Shown here in pieces: positions 1 to 13,100 of a DNA stretch of 64,000 nucleotides; within the stretch, counting starts at the first letter, position 1; each line of letters begins with the position of its first letter. The stretch lies in contig JAHYIO010000028.1 of the NCBI GenBank assembly GCA_020543525.1, positions 1,302,001-1,366,000 of the forward strand, read 5' to 3'. This stretch comes from Coriolopsis trogii (taxonomy: Eukaryota; Basidiomycota; Agaricomycetes; Polyporales; Polyporaceae). Under the pieces are notes generated by a model that was given only the letters and a program-made list of their open reading frames with translations, did no database searches and was not told the DNA's origin. The position numbers were made by a program, and so were the translations under genes.

Positions 1-453
1 GAGCACTGGCAGGAGATAGCGTGGTCCGTACGGCGTGCAGTCGAGCAGCGACTTTAGTATTGACCTTGAAGCGCGGGTCTAAATTTCTGCACGTCACGTG
101 TCGTTTCGGTCCGGCTCTCCGCTCAAAAGTCGCGTATAGCGTCGCACAAGCTATGTACAACATTCGACCGCATGCAAACACCCACAATCGCGAATAGATG
201 TGTGAGGCAGACACTGCAGCCAGCACGAAGAGAGATGTCACAATAACTCAGTTTCACGACATTCACAACTCTACCGTCAGTTCGCCACCCATATTGACTC
301 CCTGTGCAGCGTCGGACTACACACAATCTACCATAACAAGGCCACATTATCGTCACATTCACGCAGCCTCACTTCTGACTGTGAGTATCAGGGCTGGTAT
401 GTCAAGTGAGCCTGAATACAGGTAATTCGTAGAGACTGATCCATCGTCAGACC
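1..453. other. No gene recognised at left edge
   Basis: Only short overlapping open frames on both strands are present and none resembles a known family. This stretch lies downstream of the UTP22 stop codon and probably holds its 3' UTR, and possibly the end of a neighbouring gene outside the window. I see no repeat or RNA gene here. Confidence 0.5.
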
Positions 454-3400
454 TCATGCATTGCCTGATATGATCTTTGTAGCAATGCCAGTACCGAGCC
501 TCGCAATCTCACTCAGCAGAGCATCCTGGTTCAACACAACTGCAGCTTTCTCCTTTTCATTAGTCTTCACAACCTCCTGTTGTGCTGTTAATTTGGATGG
601 TATGTACGTTGGCGGAACGGAACTCACCTTGCCCGTCACGGGAATGCTTGAGAATCCTCCAAGGACTCTGAACGGTCTCGGGTGCTTCAGGTTCGGGAGC
701 CATACACCGCCGATACGAGTACCGCCAAGAGGATCAGAGAAGAGGAGCGCAGCTTCCGCATATACATGCTGCCCGAAAATTAGCTACTGCGTCCTGAAAC
801 AGCTCGGGCGTTGAGCCTCTCACCTTGAGATCGTCGAAGAACATGGCAGCAGGGTCAAGGCCTGGACAGGCGGATGATACAGCGTCTTTTGTGACTGCGT
901 TAGCGTACTTCCCCTTCGTCGCCCATACTGAAGGGTCTGCATCGAGGTTCTGGTAGTACCGTGGCAGAAGCGCCGGGTTAAGCTCAACCACAAAGTCGTA
1001 ATGGTCCATTGGATGGTGGAAGAGTTTCTGCGGAGTCCCGTGGTAAGCGCCTGTGTGCACCACATCTCACAACGTACGTACCTTCACGTTCGCGTCGCCA
1101 GCCTCGAAAGCACATAGCTCGCCCCAAGCCGCTTTCGCGAGAGCAGTAATGCGGCGGGCAATGATCGCGTCGGGTCCGGACGCCGTCCACATGTGTCCCC
1201 GTGTGTCGAACTCGGTAACTAACGACCAAGCTGCTGAGCCTGCGGTAGACACAGCGGTCCCGGCAGACAAGGATGCGTCCGAGGCCTCGGGGTCGAGCGG
1301 TACCACGAGCCCTTTCGTCCAGTCCCAGTCCTTCAGGAACGCGAGGACTTGTGCGAATCCGCGCTCTTTCGTTCCGGGTACCCCCGCCTTTCCAGTGCCA
1401 ACTGACTCGGCGTCGGTGGAGGCGCGGGCCCCTGTGCGGAGGAAGATATACGCACAGAGCAGCTCTACGGCTTCCTCCTGGACGTGGCTACGGAGGAGCC
1501 AGTGAGCGGCGAACCACCGTTTCGCCAGCCTCACCGTACCCGCAAAGGCGGTGAAAGTGTGCGAGAGTGCGGCGACGGCGCGATGGTGGCGAGGGGCGTG
1601 GATGAACCGGCGGGTGTACAGCTCGCGCGCCTGAATCGCCGCCTGACGTTCGCGGGCCTCCTCCCCAGTGGGCGCACGCCGGAGGGCTTTCGGGATGTGG
1701 GGCTGGTCGTTGATGATACGGTCGAGCAGCGTCGCCTCGCGTTCGTGCCAGATGCGAGCACGGAAGGCCCAGCCCTCTGGAGTCACGATGTCTAGGAAGG
1801 CCTCGTCCTGGATGTCCTCGCGCTGAGGACCTTCTCCAAGTACGACACTGGCTTGCAGGCCTTTCACAGAGCCCATGAGGCATGTTGCGAGGCGCTCGAA
1901 GAACGCCAGCTTGATCTTCTGGATGGCGCGCAAGTCGTCTGGCCACCTCCCAGATTTTTCAAACTCGACGATGAGTTCCATGGCAGGTACATAGGACGCC
2001 GAGGCGGGGAGTCCGGGTCTTGCTGCCAGAGGAATAGCAACGGGGACGAAGACCTCCGTATATCGCAAGGCGGGAGTAACAGGGCTGACGTTGAGGATAG
2101 CAAGCGGCAACTCGTCATCGAGCGCCTTGATCTGCTTCACCAAAGTGTCGAATGCGCTCAAGGCAGCCTTGAAGCCCACAGACGCGCTACGGTTTTCGTA
2201 AATGGACTTGATGGACTCTGGCACTCTCAGCAACGCGTCGAAATGCGACTGCCAGGTCTGCACAGCGTCCGCTTCAATGTTGAAGTGTCTCCTGAGGAGG
2301 TGCTTGATGATCATCGCAGGCACATGCACCCGTTCGTCTGCATTCTTGACTTCCCAAACCACACTTTCCGTGATTGAACCGTCCTTGAATCGACGAAGTT
2401 CCGCCTTGTCCCCCCAAAAGTCCCGAAATGCCTTGGCGCGCTCGGTTTCCTGCTCTTCGGCAGAAGGGCCATGGTCGACCAGTCGGAAGGCATGTTCAGT
2501 ATCTAGCACGAGACCCAAGTGAATGGTTGACGAATTTGAAGGAAGTGCTTGCGATAATGGTCGCACGTCCGAGGATCCATGGAGGATCGTGGCAGCCTTG
2601 ACACGGTTGCCAAGCCCTTGGCGGAGAGTCGAGGACAATTTGGAGATGAGTGCGTTGTAGACGGAGCCATGGTCGACGACCAGGTGGGCAGACCTTTCTC
2701 GCATCTCCGCTGATGATACATTGATTCTGCATGCGTCGAAGTGAGCCAAACGAGAAGAGCCACATATATACGGCTTGCTCACCGAAGAACCACGTCGAAC
2801 CGGCCAAATGCGTCTCGACGGTCGTGCAAGAATATTGCAGGAAAGGGATCGTCGGAGATGCTTGAATGATCCAATGTTTCGAGGGTCGCCTGTGCGTCAT
2901 ACCTTAACTACGAGACCGGTGAGTATTCATTCGAAAGCGCGAAGAGGTCGAAGTACATACCATATCTAACGAAGACAGAGGTACGCCAGCTAGAAGATTC
3001 ATGGAAGACGAGGAGTCAACAAAAACGGCATCGTGACTGGAGTAGCTTGAAGGTGGGAACTACAACAAGCACCCCGAAAGTGAGTCGGAATAAATCAAGA
3101 AAAACAAAGCGGCGATACACACCCGATGTCCATCCTTGGATCTGACAAAGACAGGTTCTTCGGCGAAGTTGTGTCGCGCTAAATTAGCGTATTGAGCTTC
3201 GACCACGTGATTCGTAGAACTATACTTCGCACCGAGAAAATCCAACGCAGCCTTGAACAACTGGTAGGAGCTCAGACCCTTGCCCAGTGGTTTCCGCTTT
3301 GCGCTCCCTCTAGCGGTCATGGGCTGTGGCTCCTCACCATGAATGAGCAACTCGAGGACGGATGCCCACCACATGCCCTTACCCTCGAATCCTCTTATAC

Positions 3401-4708
3401 ACATTCTGCTACCTGTGCCATATCCCCGTTGATTTGCCCACACTCGCAAGAGAGTGAGAGCGTCAGTGAATGCAGAAACATCCTGCTTGAGCGCATGAAC
3501 GGAGAGGAGATGAGCCTTTGGCGTATTCATGAGCATGAAGGCGGAGTTGTAGATTGGTGTGGGCTCTTCGGGAGACTCTTCGTCCTGGGCGTTAGTGCGT
3601 ATGTTGGACCTTGAAGGCGCTAAACGTTGGAGAGGGATGGGTGACTGCGGGAGGAAAGGAATTATGCGAATCTGGACATTGAGCTTGGCAAAGTCGTTCG
3701 CAGAGCCTAGGTGAAAACTGTGAATGGTGTGGCTGTAGGGAGAAGGACCGAGATGCGTACTTGGGCAAAGCACTAGAGTTGTACATCGCGGGTCTGCAGC
3801 TCCAGATTCGTAGAAGAGCTCCGAGGGGAGAGTCTTCGCTCCACTGACGGCTGCTGCAATGACTGCCAGATAGTATGCACGTTTTTGGAAGACGCGACCG
3901 TTGAGGTAGTCCTTCTCTTGGAAGAGATTCTGGGCGCCCACATGAGCGGAGAGAAGTGAGGGTGGAAGGAGTTCACATACCGGGGGCATTGCCACCGCAA
4001 CGTCTACAGTGTACTTGAGGGAGTCTTTGGGTTTGACGGCAGTCTTCGTGGCCCAGCTTCCGACGAGGACGATCTCTGTAGGGGGTTCGAAAGCGACTTG
4101 CCACTTTGTGTCTTCTGTGGGGAGTGGACGAACGTAGGGAACTGCTATGGCTTTCTTGGAGAGGGTACGTGAAGCATGGAGAGGATGTTGTGGTGCGACA
4201 GACGGGAGATGGGTAAGGAGCTTGTGGAGATCGAGAAGGAAGGCATCGAGGGGCTGCGAGAGGTCGTATTTTGGGCGGACGTTGGGAAGGAGGGCGTCGA
4301 TCTAAGGCACGAATTGGCGGGAGGTTCTGAGCTCCAGACGGAAGGAATGCGTACCTGGAGTTTGAACGAACTAGACCTATAGAGGTCGGTTGCATCCTTG
4401 ATCTTTCTGAGCTCCTCTCCGGTAGGTGGCTTGATGGAACGCGAAGGATGTGTTTCTCCAGCCCCGGGAGGAGCATCCTCGGGCGCTTCAGAGGCTTGGG
4501 ACTGTTCCTCCTGGTCGTCCTCGTCCTCGGATGCATCTTGAGTAGAGTGTTCTGAGAAGGCATCCTCCTCGGAGAGCTCGTGTTGCTCAGTGTGCCTTTT
4601 CTAGAGACACAATGAGAGGCGAGAACGAATCCATACGAAACGAAGGTTAAGTACCTTTGACGCGAACACAGACTCGCCGCCTCTCTTGCGTTTGAGCAGG
4701 GGAGCCAT
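454..4708 (-). CDS. UTP22: UTP22 / Nrap family small-subunit processome protein
   Basis: This is a nucleolar component of the 90S pre-ribosome (UTP-C module), needed for 18S rRNA processing. The family carries catalytically dead nucleotidyltransferase and poly(A)-polymerase-like folds. The translation contains the family hallmark FRDFWGDKAELRRFKDGS (about 2,390-2,440) and the C-terminal block LNPALLPRYYQNLDADPSVW (about 940-1,000). The last coding block reads FGQHVYAEAALLFSDPLGG and continues to a TGA at 454-456. The start is set at 4708 (MAPLLKRKRGG), followed by a first intron from GTACTT near 4,655 to an acceptor CTAG at 4,601. A conserved middle exon covers 1,067-2,782 and the N-terminal Nrap domain lies mainly at 3,060-4,600. 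Several short introns interrupt it, and total length is near the usual 1,100-1,200 residues. It is transcribed divergently from the WDR59-like gene. Exact splice sites of the small exons were not all resolved. Confidence 0.93.
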
Positions 4709-5144
4709 GGTAGTATTTGAATACGGTCCGTGGCACCGAGATAGGTAGGTGGGAGCAGATCCTAGACTGGCCGACTGCTGGTACGGGGTAAGTTGAGCAG
4801 AGTCCAAGCAGAAGTACAAGTTTTCGGAGCAAGCGCGCACATCCCGGCCCGAGCTGTTCTGAGCGCTCGCTGCAAGACATAGCGCGGCGTTTGACCTTGG
4901 CTTTGAGCAGCAGCTTGTCCCCCGCACGCGAAGCTCTCTCGTTGCTCCAACCCTTCGCTGAACTCTGGGGAACAACCTGGTATCAGAGACTCTGGCCCTG
5001 CCCCCACTCTCTCTCAGCGGCGGCACTCGCGCACGTAGCCGCGTCGAGGGCGAAGCCAGAACTCAGTTGAATCTGCCCTCCGAGTTATGCGAGTTGGTCG
5101 TTGTCGGACCTCCAGGCCTTCTGCAGACGTGAACGTGCGATGCG
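4709..5144. promoter_or_regulatory. Shared divergent promoter, UTP22 / WDR59-like
   Basis: A 436-bp gap lies between two head-to-head start codons, so both 5' UTRs and promoters must lie here. I see no clear TATA box. The stretch is GC-rich and has no recognisable gene. Co-regulation of a ribosome-biogenesis gene and a TORC1-pathway gene is plausible but inferred only from geometry. Confidence 0.5.
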
Positions 5145-8100
5145 ATGGAACAGTCTGATCGCAACTACTCGGCCTACGCCCAATTATCTGGCATGCCGGC
5201 CTCGTCCGCCACCACCATTCGCCCAGATGTCCCAGAACCCCCTTCTCCGGAAGATGGCACGAACTTCAAGAGCTTTTCAATAGAGATGAAGGACGCTATG
5301 GGTGACGCTGTTGGCAACGTATGTCTCCCCGCACCCCCCTCTCCAACCCCAGACTGACCTTGCCTCGTTCAGATGAGCATTAGCCCCGACAGCCGAGATA
5401 TAGTCCTAGCTGCGTGCGTACCCTCCTTTGGCTTGGGAGTACAATGTTACATGGCTTCTGTAGTCGCAAAGGTCTCTTCATTATTGACCTCGAGCATCCG
5501 TTCAACGTTCCCCGGTGCGTTCCATAATCCCTCTCTTCCAAGCTTTTCGTTGAGCGCCCCCTTGACAGCTTCCTGCCTCAGGGTGGTACATGGGATGTTG
5601 CAGACGTCCAATGGAATCCTCACCACTCTCACATAGAATACATTGTATCCACCTCGAGCGAGAAACTGTGGGTCTCTTTCCGTCACTTCCCGTCTAGCAT
5701 TTCATTTTCTCCTCAGTCTCATTTGGAATCTCCTCCTTGGCGTACGGACGTCCATAGAACACGTCCTCCGCTCTCATTACCGCGCCATCACCGATATCAA
5801 TTGGCACACCATCGAACCAGATGTCGTTATAAGCACTGGTATAGACTCCTGGCAATGGGCCTGGGATCTACGCACAATACAAAAACCGATCATGGGTGCG
5901 TGCAATGTGCCTTGCACATCTGTCCAAGCTCACGCCCATGACTAGGACTCTGTGCTTTTGGCCGTAAGTCTTGCAACTCAATACCCTCTGGCCCTCTCAT
6001 GTGTCACTCGTGCTCCAGCTCCGGGGACGCAAGTCAAGTGGAACCGAGTTGACGGCAATATCCTCGCGTCCTCGCATTCGAATGAAGTACTGATTTGGGA
6101 TAGACGAGTGAGATTGACCCCCATTTTCCCTCATGCTCTCTCTTCGTGACACTGTTTCTTGAAGAAAGGCTCCCTCCCTATCCAACGCATAAGGGCTCAC
6201 GGCGCCAAAATCTACGGGATTGACTGGGCTCATGAGCGACGCAACGAGCTTGTCACATGCTCCCTTGATAAGACCATCAAAGTTTGGGATACTCAAAGTG
6301 CGACACCGAATATAGTGATTGACACGACCTACCCTGTCTGGCGTGCTCGTGATCTGCCCTTCGGACAAGGCGTCCTAAGTCTGCCGCAGCGAGGGGAGAC
6401 CGCTTTAGAGATGTACGCTCACGAAGACCCTACGGCTCCGATTGAAAAGTTCGAAGGCCATACGGATGTTGTCAAGGAATTCGTGTGGAGGAGAGGCGGC
6501 GAAAGTGAGCTCCCTCTACACACGCGACAACCCGGATGAAACTGACAGAACGGTGGAGATAACGCAGAGTTTCAGCTCATCACATGGTCCAAGGACCAGA
6601 CGCTTCGCTTTTGGCCTGTCGATACTGAGGTCATACAGGTGTGTTGATCAGCGTTCAGTACGTTCACTGCTCTCACCTGCGCGAGTAGAAAGCCGGCGTG
6701 ACGCCAACCCGTACCATGACCAGGGCCCCAAACCGCCGCGAGCCGAAGATATCATTCAGCAATCCACCACTGGGTAGTGATCTTCCCCCGACCGTATCTG
6801 CTCCTATCGGATCCCGCGGCATTCTCGCAGAGGTGCGAGCCCCGCAGCCACATCGCCCCGTGCGGACGAGCGCACGCGAATCACAAGCCCGGCGGAAGAC
6901 GGCAGAACCCCTGCGGGAGGTCAAGCTCAACCCTGCGCGCTCACGGCCGATGTTTGTACCTATGGTGGGGACCAGCGTGAAGAATGACGGGAATTTGGGG
7001 ACGATGAGTCGCGGTCCTCTCGCAGGTGGACGGTCGGCCCCGATTACGACCATACAGTGGCTCTCGAATGTCAAACTCAGCGGTCCTCGCGATGGAAGTT
7101 CAGGCCGCGGAAGCGGAGGCGATAGTGGGAACGGGTCCAGGATAGGGTCGAGGTCCCGCCCGTCTTCAGCGGTGGATCGCTCAACGTCTCAGGTGTACTC
7201 GCGGACACGGCAGCGGAGCGGGAGTCGTGATGACACGGAGGAGTCGTATGCGGACCCTGCGCTTACGCTGCAAGAGGAGTGGGTAGCCGTCTCCTCTCTC
7301 TCGCTCCAATCACTCAACGACATCTAGAATCACTCTTGTAGTGAGCAAACTAAACTCGCCGAAGCTGAAGCTTGAGAAGGTGAGGAGAAGGTGCCACAGT
7401 ACTGTAGCCAGCTTGAAGTTCATATACTCTACAGGCCGATTTCAGCACCAAGAAACGCACATGCACGTTCGGTCTGCAGGGACCATGGGGCGATTCGACG
7501 TCTGTCTTCCTACGTATCACGTTCACTTTTCCCCGAGAGTATCCGCAGGACCCCGGGCCAAATGGAGTTCCTACGGTCGACCTCGAACGCAGTCCACTCA
7601 TTTCCATCAAAAAGCGAGCCGACATCCTCCGCATCCTCCGCGACATTCGAGAAAAGCAGAGACCTTGCCTTGAATCGTGCTTACGATTCTTGCTATTCGG
7701 CGAACAGCAGGATGATAGTGGTCACGCTGCAGCCATCGACGGGGAGTCATCCTCGGACGACGAAGCGCCAAGCGCAAAACGCAGAGATCCGGCCGCTGCC
7801 GCTCTCAGAGGAGACAAGAATCTTGCCGAACCTCGGACATCGCAAGGGGTTTTTGGAGCGAACGGTAAGGCCATTCTCAAATAAGAGTATGAGTTGGCTC
7901 ATGTGTCTTCAGGCCAACTCGTGTGCTTTTTCCGAGCGCCTCCTCGTATCGTCCGCAACCCCCTCCGCGAGCTCTCGGTCTCTCCGTCGATTGCGTCCCG
8001 CGCCCAGGACAATGCTTCCCGATTTTTCCAGTCGCCTGCGCTGCTGTCCGACGCTGTGAAGCGCTTGAGCTATGCAGCCCAAGATCGTGAATCGCGCTCA

Positions 8101-9935
8101 AGTGATCGGAAGCAACGGGAGGATGGGAGCAACGCGAACAATGTCCTCCGCATCATGGACAACCTGTTCACATTTTCTCACCCTCACAGTCGCTCTGTAG
8201 CTGCTGCGGCGAAGCCGAGGAGGATGTCGGACATTCCGCGGCAGGTAGAAGACAACTATGCGCTCTTGTCGACGAGACGGAGCAGTGTGTTCATCAAGTC
8301 GACGGAGAGCGTAGTCGGCTTACCGGACATCGAGGCTGCTGTGCGGTACGTGATGAAGGGGCGGGACTTTGCGGATGTTTGCAAGACGAACGCGAGCGTT
8401 GCGAGGTTGTTGGGGCGCAGTGATCACGAGCGAGTGTTCAGAACGTTGCATGTGTTGTCGAGTAGAAAGGCGGATCGAGATACTCTGCTCGCCCGGGGAG
8501 GTGTTGACCCTTTGCTGACGATGTTGGCTACGAGATTGTGAGCAGCAGTACTGCCTCCCCCGTCATTGTCGTTCGCTGACTATCCTCGGAAGGTACGAGG
8601 AGCTTCTCGGAGAGAAAGACATTCAGATGCTTGTGTTCATTTCTGTGCTGTTGCTCAAGTCATTCCCGCAGGGTGAGTGATCAACGGGCTGTGTCGATCA
8701 CAACACTGACCCCGTCATAGATGGGTCCAAGGTGCCCAGGGAAACGTCCGTTTCTCCGTATCCCGCACTCGCAGCGTCCCGCAAGATCAGTCTGGAATAC
8801 TTTCACCCCCATCGACCTGTCAGTCGGCAGAGCAGCCCTTTCTCGCCTACGCTGTCCAATGCGTCCACGCCCGCCCAGACACCTGGTGGTCAGAACGTGG
8901 CGACGAACTCTCCGTCATCGAAGGGCTCGTGGTCGAGTCTTATGATCACCCATAACGTGCGCCAACTTGTTTCAGGTGAGGTACACTGCGTCTCTGGGTT
9001 CTCCTTGTCTCACCGAGGAGTCACCCGCAGGTGTGAAGGCTGGAAGTGGGCCAACTCCCGATGCCGCCAAACAAGCGGGTTCGGGCAATCGACGGGCTAC
9101 TATCAAGCGCGACTCTGCTCGGCCGGCATCGAACTCACCGATAGCAAAGTCGTCATGGGAAGCGAATGAGACGTTGACCCCCGCCCACCCGATCTCTTCC
9201 AAGAGGCGGCCTACGTTTTCTCAGGTGCTTCGGACGACGGTGGCGGAGAAACGGCACATAATCTTTCACCCGCCTGCCGTTGACAAGACCCCACGGTGAG
9301 TCTTGTTCGCCAGTCGGGAATATTCGCCGAGGCTGACCATGTTCGCTGTCTGCAGACCGCTTTTGTCTCCGGAGATGCGAAGCCAGCTTTTATGTCACAT
9401 ATTGGCTTACGCCGATATGCTCCTCGCTTGGCAACTGCCGGAGAAGCGCGGAGAACTTTTGAAGTTGGTCGAGGACGACATTCAAGGACTTGTGACTCTG
9501 GATGTTGTCTGGAACGAGACACTGTATACACCGCCTCTAGGTATGTCTCTCCCGCTGCGAATGGAAGAAAGGGATTGATGTATCTGCAGGTTATGTGCGA
9601 CCATGCCATGAGTGCGGACATCTTGGAGACCCGAGCATGGTCGCATGTGCTGATTGCGGAAATCGCCTGCCTGTCCATTGTGCCGTGTGCCGTTTGACAA
9701 TCAAGGGTGAGTTGAGAGGCTCCTGCGTACGTGCTTCGGAACTGATGCGCTCGCGATCTCAGGTCTGTGTCATGTATGTGCAAAGTGTTTGCACGTATCG
9801 CATATGAAGTGCTGGCGAGCGCGAGAGGAGGCATCGTGCGCGACAGGCTGTGGATGTGCGTGTGCTGTGGCGGGGTATGAACCTGTAAGGGATGGGATGG
9901 TGATGGTCTCTCCGATTGCGCCGTTGTCTAGATGA
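5145..9935 (+). CDS. MTC5: GATOR2 / SEACAT subunit, WDR59 (Mtc5/Sea3)-like
   Basis: The product is expected to belong to the vacuole-associated SEA/GATOR complex that controls TORC1 in response to amino acids. The start MEQSDRNYSAYAQLSG at 5145 is the first ATG of the frame. The N-terminal half is a WD40 propeller split by short introns: WNPHPSHIEYIVSTSSEKLW, ITDINWHTIEPDVVISTGID, VKWNRVDGNILASSHSNEV, GIDWAHERRNELVTCSLDKT and a blade near 6,560-6,630 ending in FWPVDTEV. A disordered Arg/Ser-rich linker follows (6,700-7,250). An RWD-like domain around 7,450-7,690 contains KRTCTFGLQGPW and FPREYPQDPGPNGVP. The C-terminus is a Cys/His-rich RING or zinc ribbon (C-x2-C pairs and CHVCAKCLHVSHMKCW, about 9,600-9,880), ending at TGA 9,933-9,935. 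WD40-RWD-zinc is the WDR59 order; WDR24 and MIOS lack the RWD. Confidence 0.88.
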
Positions 9936-10151
9936 CCTCGCTCGTTGTTACGATGCTGTGGGATTGTTGTATTGCACTAGCTAGCCGCAACGCATGGTGC
10001 TACCCGTGGCTGAGGGGTGTGGGGAACACGCTGCATGTGACCGCGTTTGGCGCAAACACGGCCAAAGAACGCGGTCGCGTCGTTGAAGACTTAGACGCTC
10101 GCCACGCCTCTCAGCCAGAGCCCGCCACGACCATCGCACTGAGTCGTACTG

Positions 10152-13100
10152 ATGCCGCCGATCGACCACACCGAGGCTGAGGAAGCCAACTTCCTCGACG
10201 ACCTCTTTTCCGCATTGGACAGCTCCGCCGCCGCCGCCAAGCCTCCCTCCCCTGCCCAACTACCGGCCGCGCCGCCACGCACCCCGACTCGAAACAAACC
10301 AAAGTGTTCTCCGCGAAGAACGCCCATTCGCAGCTCCAAAGCCCGGGCTTTGAAGCGCGATGATACCTCCACATCGGCCCTCGTCGAAGACTTTGATGCC
10401 CTCATGGAGGGTGTCGAGGACTGGGACTGGGACGACATGAACTCTGACTTTCTGACTCCCCGTAAAAGTAGTCCAGTGAAACACAAGGTTTGCATTTCAG
10501 CAATTGAGCCGTATACGACACACTGTACTAACGCGACATGTTCAGCGATCTCGGTATGCAACAACCGCCCATAGCAAACCATCGAGCTCGGCTGCAACTC
10601 GATGTATCGTCAGATTGGTTCAAGAGCAATTCGTGAAACATCGATTACAGAAGGTTGTCCATGTTACTCAGGGAGCGCATAATCGCTTATGGGACCAATC
10701 TTCTCGCGATGACAGATACTCGATGTGGACGTCGTACCGTCCAAGGAACGCCGCCGTGTCATTCTGCGTGACGATTGGACGCACGCAGAAGTTCGCGAAG
10801 GTAGGTAGCTATCGTACAACGCTCAGGCAGTCCATATTGAGCTTTTTGCAGGCGACGTGATCAACACCATCGGGGAATGGACACATGCCCTTGAGTGTAC
10901 ATCAGAAGCCCCGCTGGCCACTATTTCTATCTGCGCCAAGCACAACTTCTTCATCCACCATCCGGACATACTTCTGACCGCCACTTCACTCTCAAACGCG
11001 TCCCAATGTGCTCGGAGACCGCTCTTAGCTAATCTAGTTCATTCCAGCTCCGACGTCACCCCTTCTCTCGTTTGGGGAAACATGCTCCATGAGGTCATGC
11101 AGACATGCTTGAGCGTGGCGCGATGGGACGACAAGTTCATCGACAAGAAGATTGCCGAGGTCGCTCAACGCGGCCTAGGAGAGCTCTTGAGAATCAATAT
11201 GGGTGTCGAACAGGCGATTATCGAGGTCAAAACTCGAGCAAAGGGTCTCAAAGGATTTGCAGAAAAGTATATCGCCTCCTCACCCAAGGTGGGCAGCACG
11301 ACGTAGCGAGTTTGAGACGGAGCGATACTGAGTAGCAGTCACAGCCAGGTGCGAATCTCACCAACACAAGGGCTGGTCGAGGTGAAACCTCACAACTGGC
11401 GATATCCCAACTCTACGATATTGAAGAGGACATCTGGTCACCCACATACGGCCTCAAGGGAAAGATCGATGCCTCAGTCGAGGCCGTCGTATATGACATA
11501 GACGATGCAAACACTCCATTCACTCGTGCGGCTCCTCAGATCAGGACAAGCACCTCCCCCATGCCATTCGAGATCAAAACAGGCCGTGCAGTCGCCGGTA
11601 TGGAGCACCGCGCGCAAACCATGCTCTACACCCTCCTCATGGGCGAACGGTACGGCACAGAGATCCCGAGCGGTCTACTTTACTACACCCAGAGCGAAGA
11701 GGTCGTCCGAGTCCCGGCAGCTAGGAACGAGCTTCGGGCCCTCCTCGTTGCGAGGAACGAGATGGCAGGGCATATGATGACTAGAATTCGCGCCAAGGGT
11801 GTGGTGACGACGTCACACGAAGAGAATGTGAGCGACGTCGAGGCCCTCTCCGTCGAAGACTTGGAGTCGTTCCTACCTCCGACCATCGATGACAACCGAA
11901 CATGCGGGCGATGCTATGCGCTTGATACCTGTATGCTGTATCGCAAGGTAAGCGCCTTCACATCATCAAGCGACTCCTCTGAGACATGTTTGTATATCTA
12001 GGCTGTCGAGGGCATAGATGATACGTCTTCGGATATCGCGGACATGTACGCTCTCAAGACCGGCCATCTGTCCCCTGTCCACGCTGCGTTCTTCAAAAAG
12101 TGGGAAGCCCTGATCTCATTGGAAGAACGCGACCTCGTCCGCTTCCGTAAGGAGCTCTGGACAATGTCTGCTCCGGAACGCGAGGAGAAGGGCAGATGCT
12201 TCAGCAATATGGCAATTGATATCTCGTACCAAGCCCCTGCCAACCTCAAGCCAACATCGAAGAAAGAAGGCAAGATCCATCAGTCGACCTATCGCTTCGT
12301 GAAAGCGTACTCGGGGGGAACGTCTCTCCTGAGTGGACACATGGCTGTCGGCGATGCAGTGGTGGTCTCCGTGGACCCTGGACTCCTCGCGCTGGCGCGG
12401 GGCTTCATTGTCAAGCTTGCCCCAGGGCACGTCGTCCTCGGCGTGGACCACGAGCTCGACGAGGATATGATACTGGATCGTCTCCACGGCCGACAAGGAT
12501 GCTTCTCAGACCAGATCGTCTTCCGTATTGACAGAGACGAGCTATTTGGAGGGATGGCGCGTATCCGCGACAATCTTGCGCAGCTGTTTTACGCGGGTGC
12601 AGACTCCAGACGGCTCGAGCTCATCGTAGATCTAGTGAAACCCTCTTTTCTTGAGTCTCCCTCCCACGCGAAGAATACGGGAGCGCTGGAACATCTCAAC
12701 GACGATCAGCGCCTCGCTATACAGACCGTCTTGCGGGCGGAGGATTATGCGCTCATTCTCGGCATGCCTGGGACAGGAAAGACGACGGTCATCGCGGCTC
12801 TCATCAAACAGCTTGTCGACTCCGGTGCGACAGTGCTGCTGTCCTCATACACCCATTCTGCAGTCGATACCATTCTGTTAAAGCTAGATGACGCCGACTT
12901 CGACATCCTTCGCCTGGGCAACCTTGACAAGGTATGTGGGAGCCCATCACCTGCGCTACTATTCAACAGACATTTTCGCCGCTTTAGATACACCCCGCAG
13001 TTCAGAAGTACACCTTATCGGCTCGACCGCTTGCGAAGACCATCGTGCAGCTCGAGCATCAAGTCATGTCCCCACCCGTAGTTGCCACCACATGTCTGTC

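Noticed and set aside
1488..1946. Arg/His-rich minus-strand frames within UTP22
   Set aside because: They are alternate-frame shadows of the conserved UTP22 exon at 1,067-2,782.
6698..7327. Separate gene of 209 codons
   Set aside because: It is the disordered linker of the WDR59-like protein, in frame between the WD40 and RWD parts through short introns.
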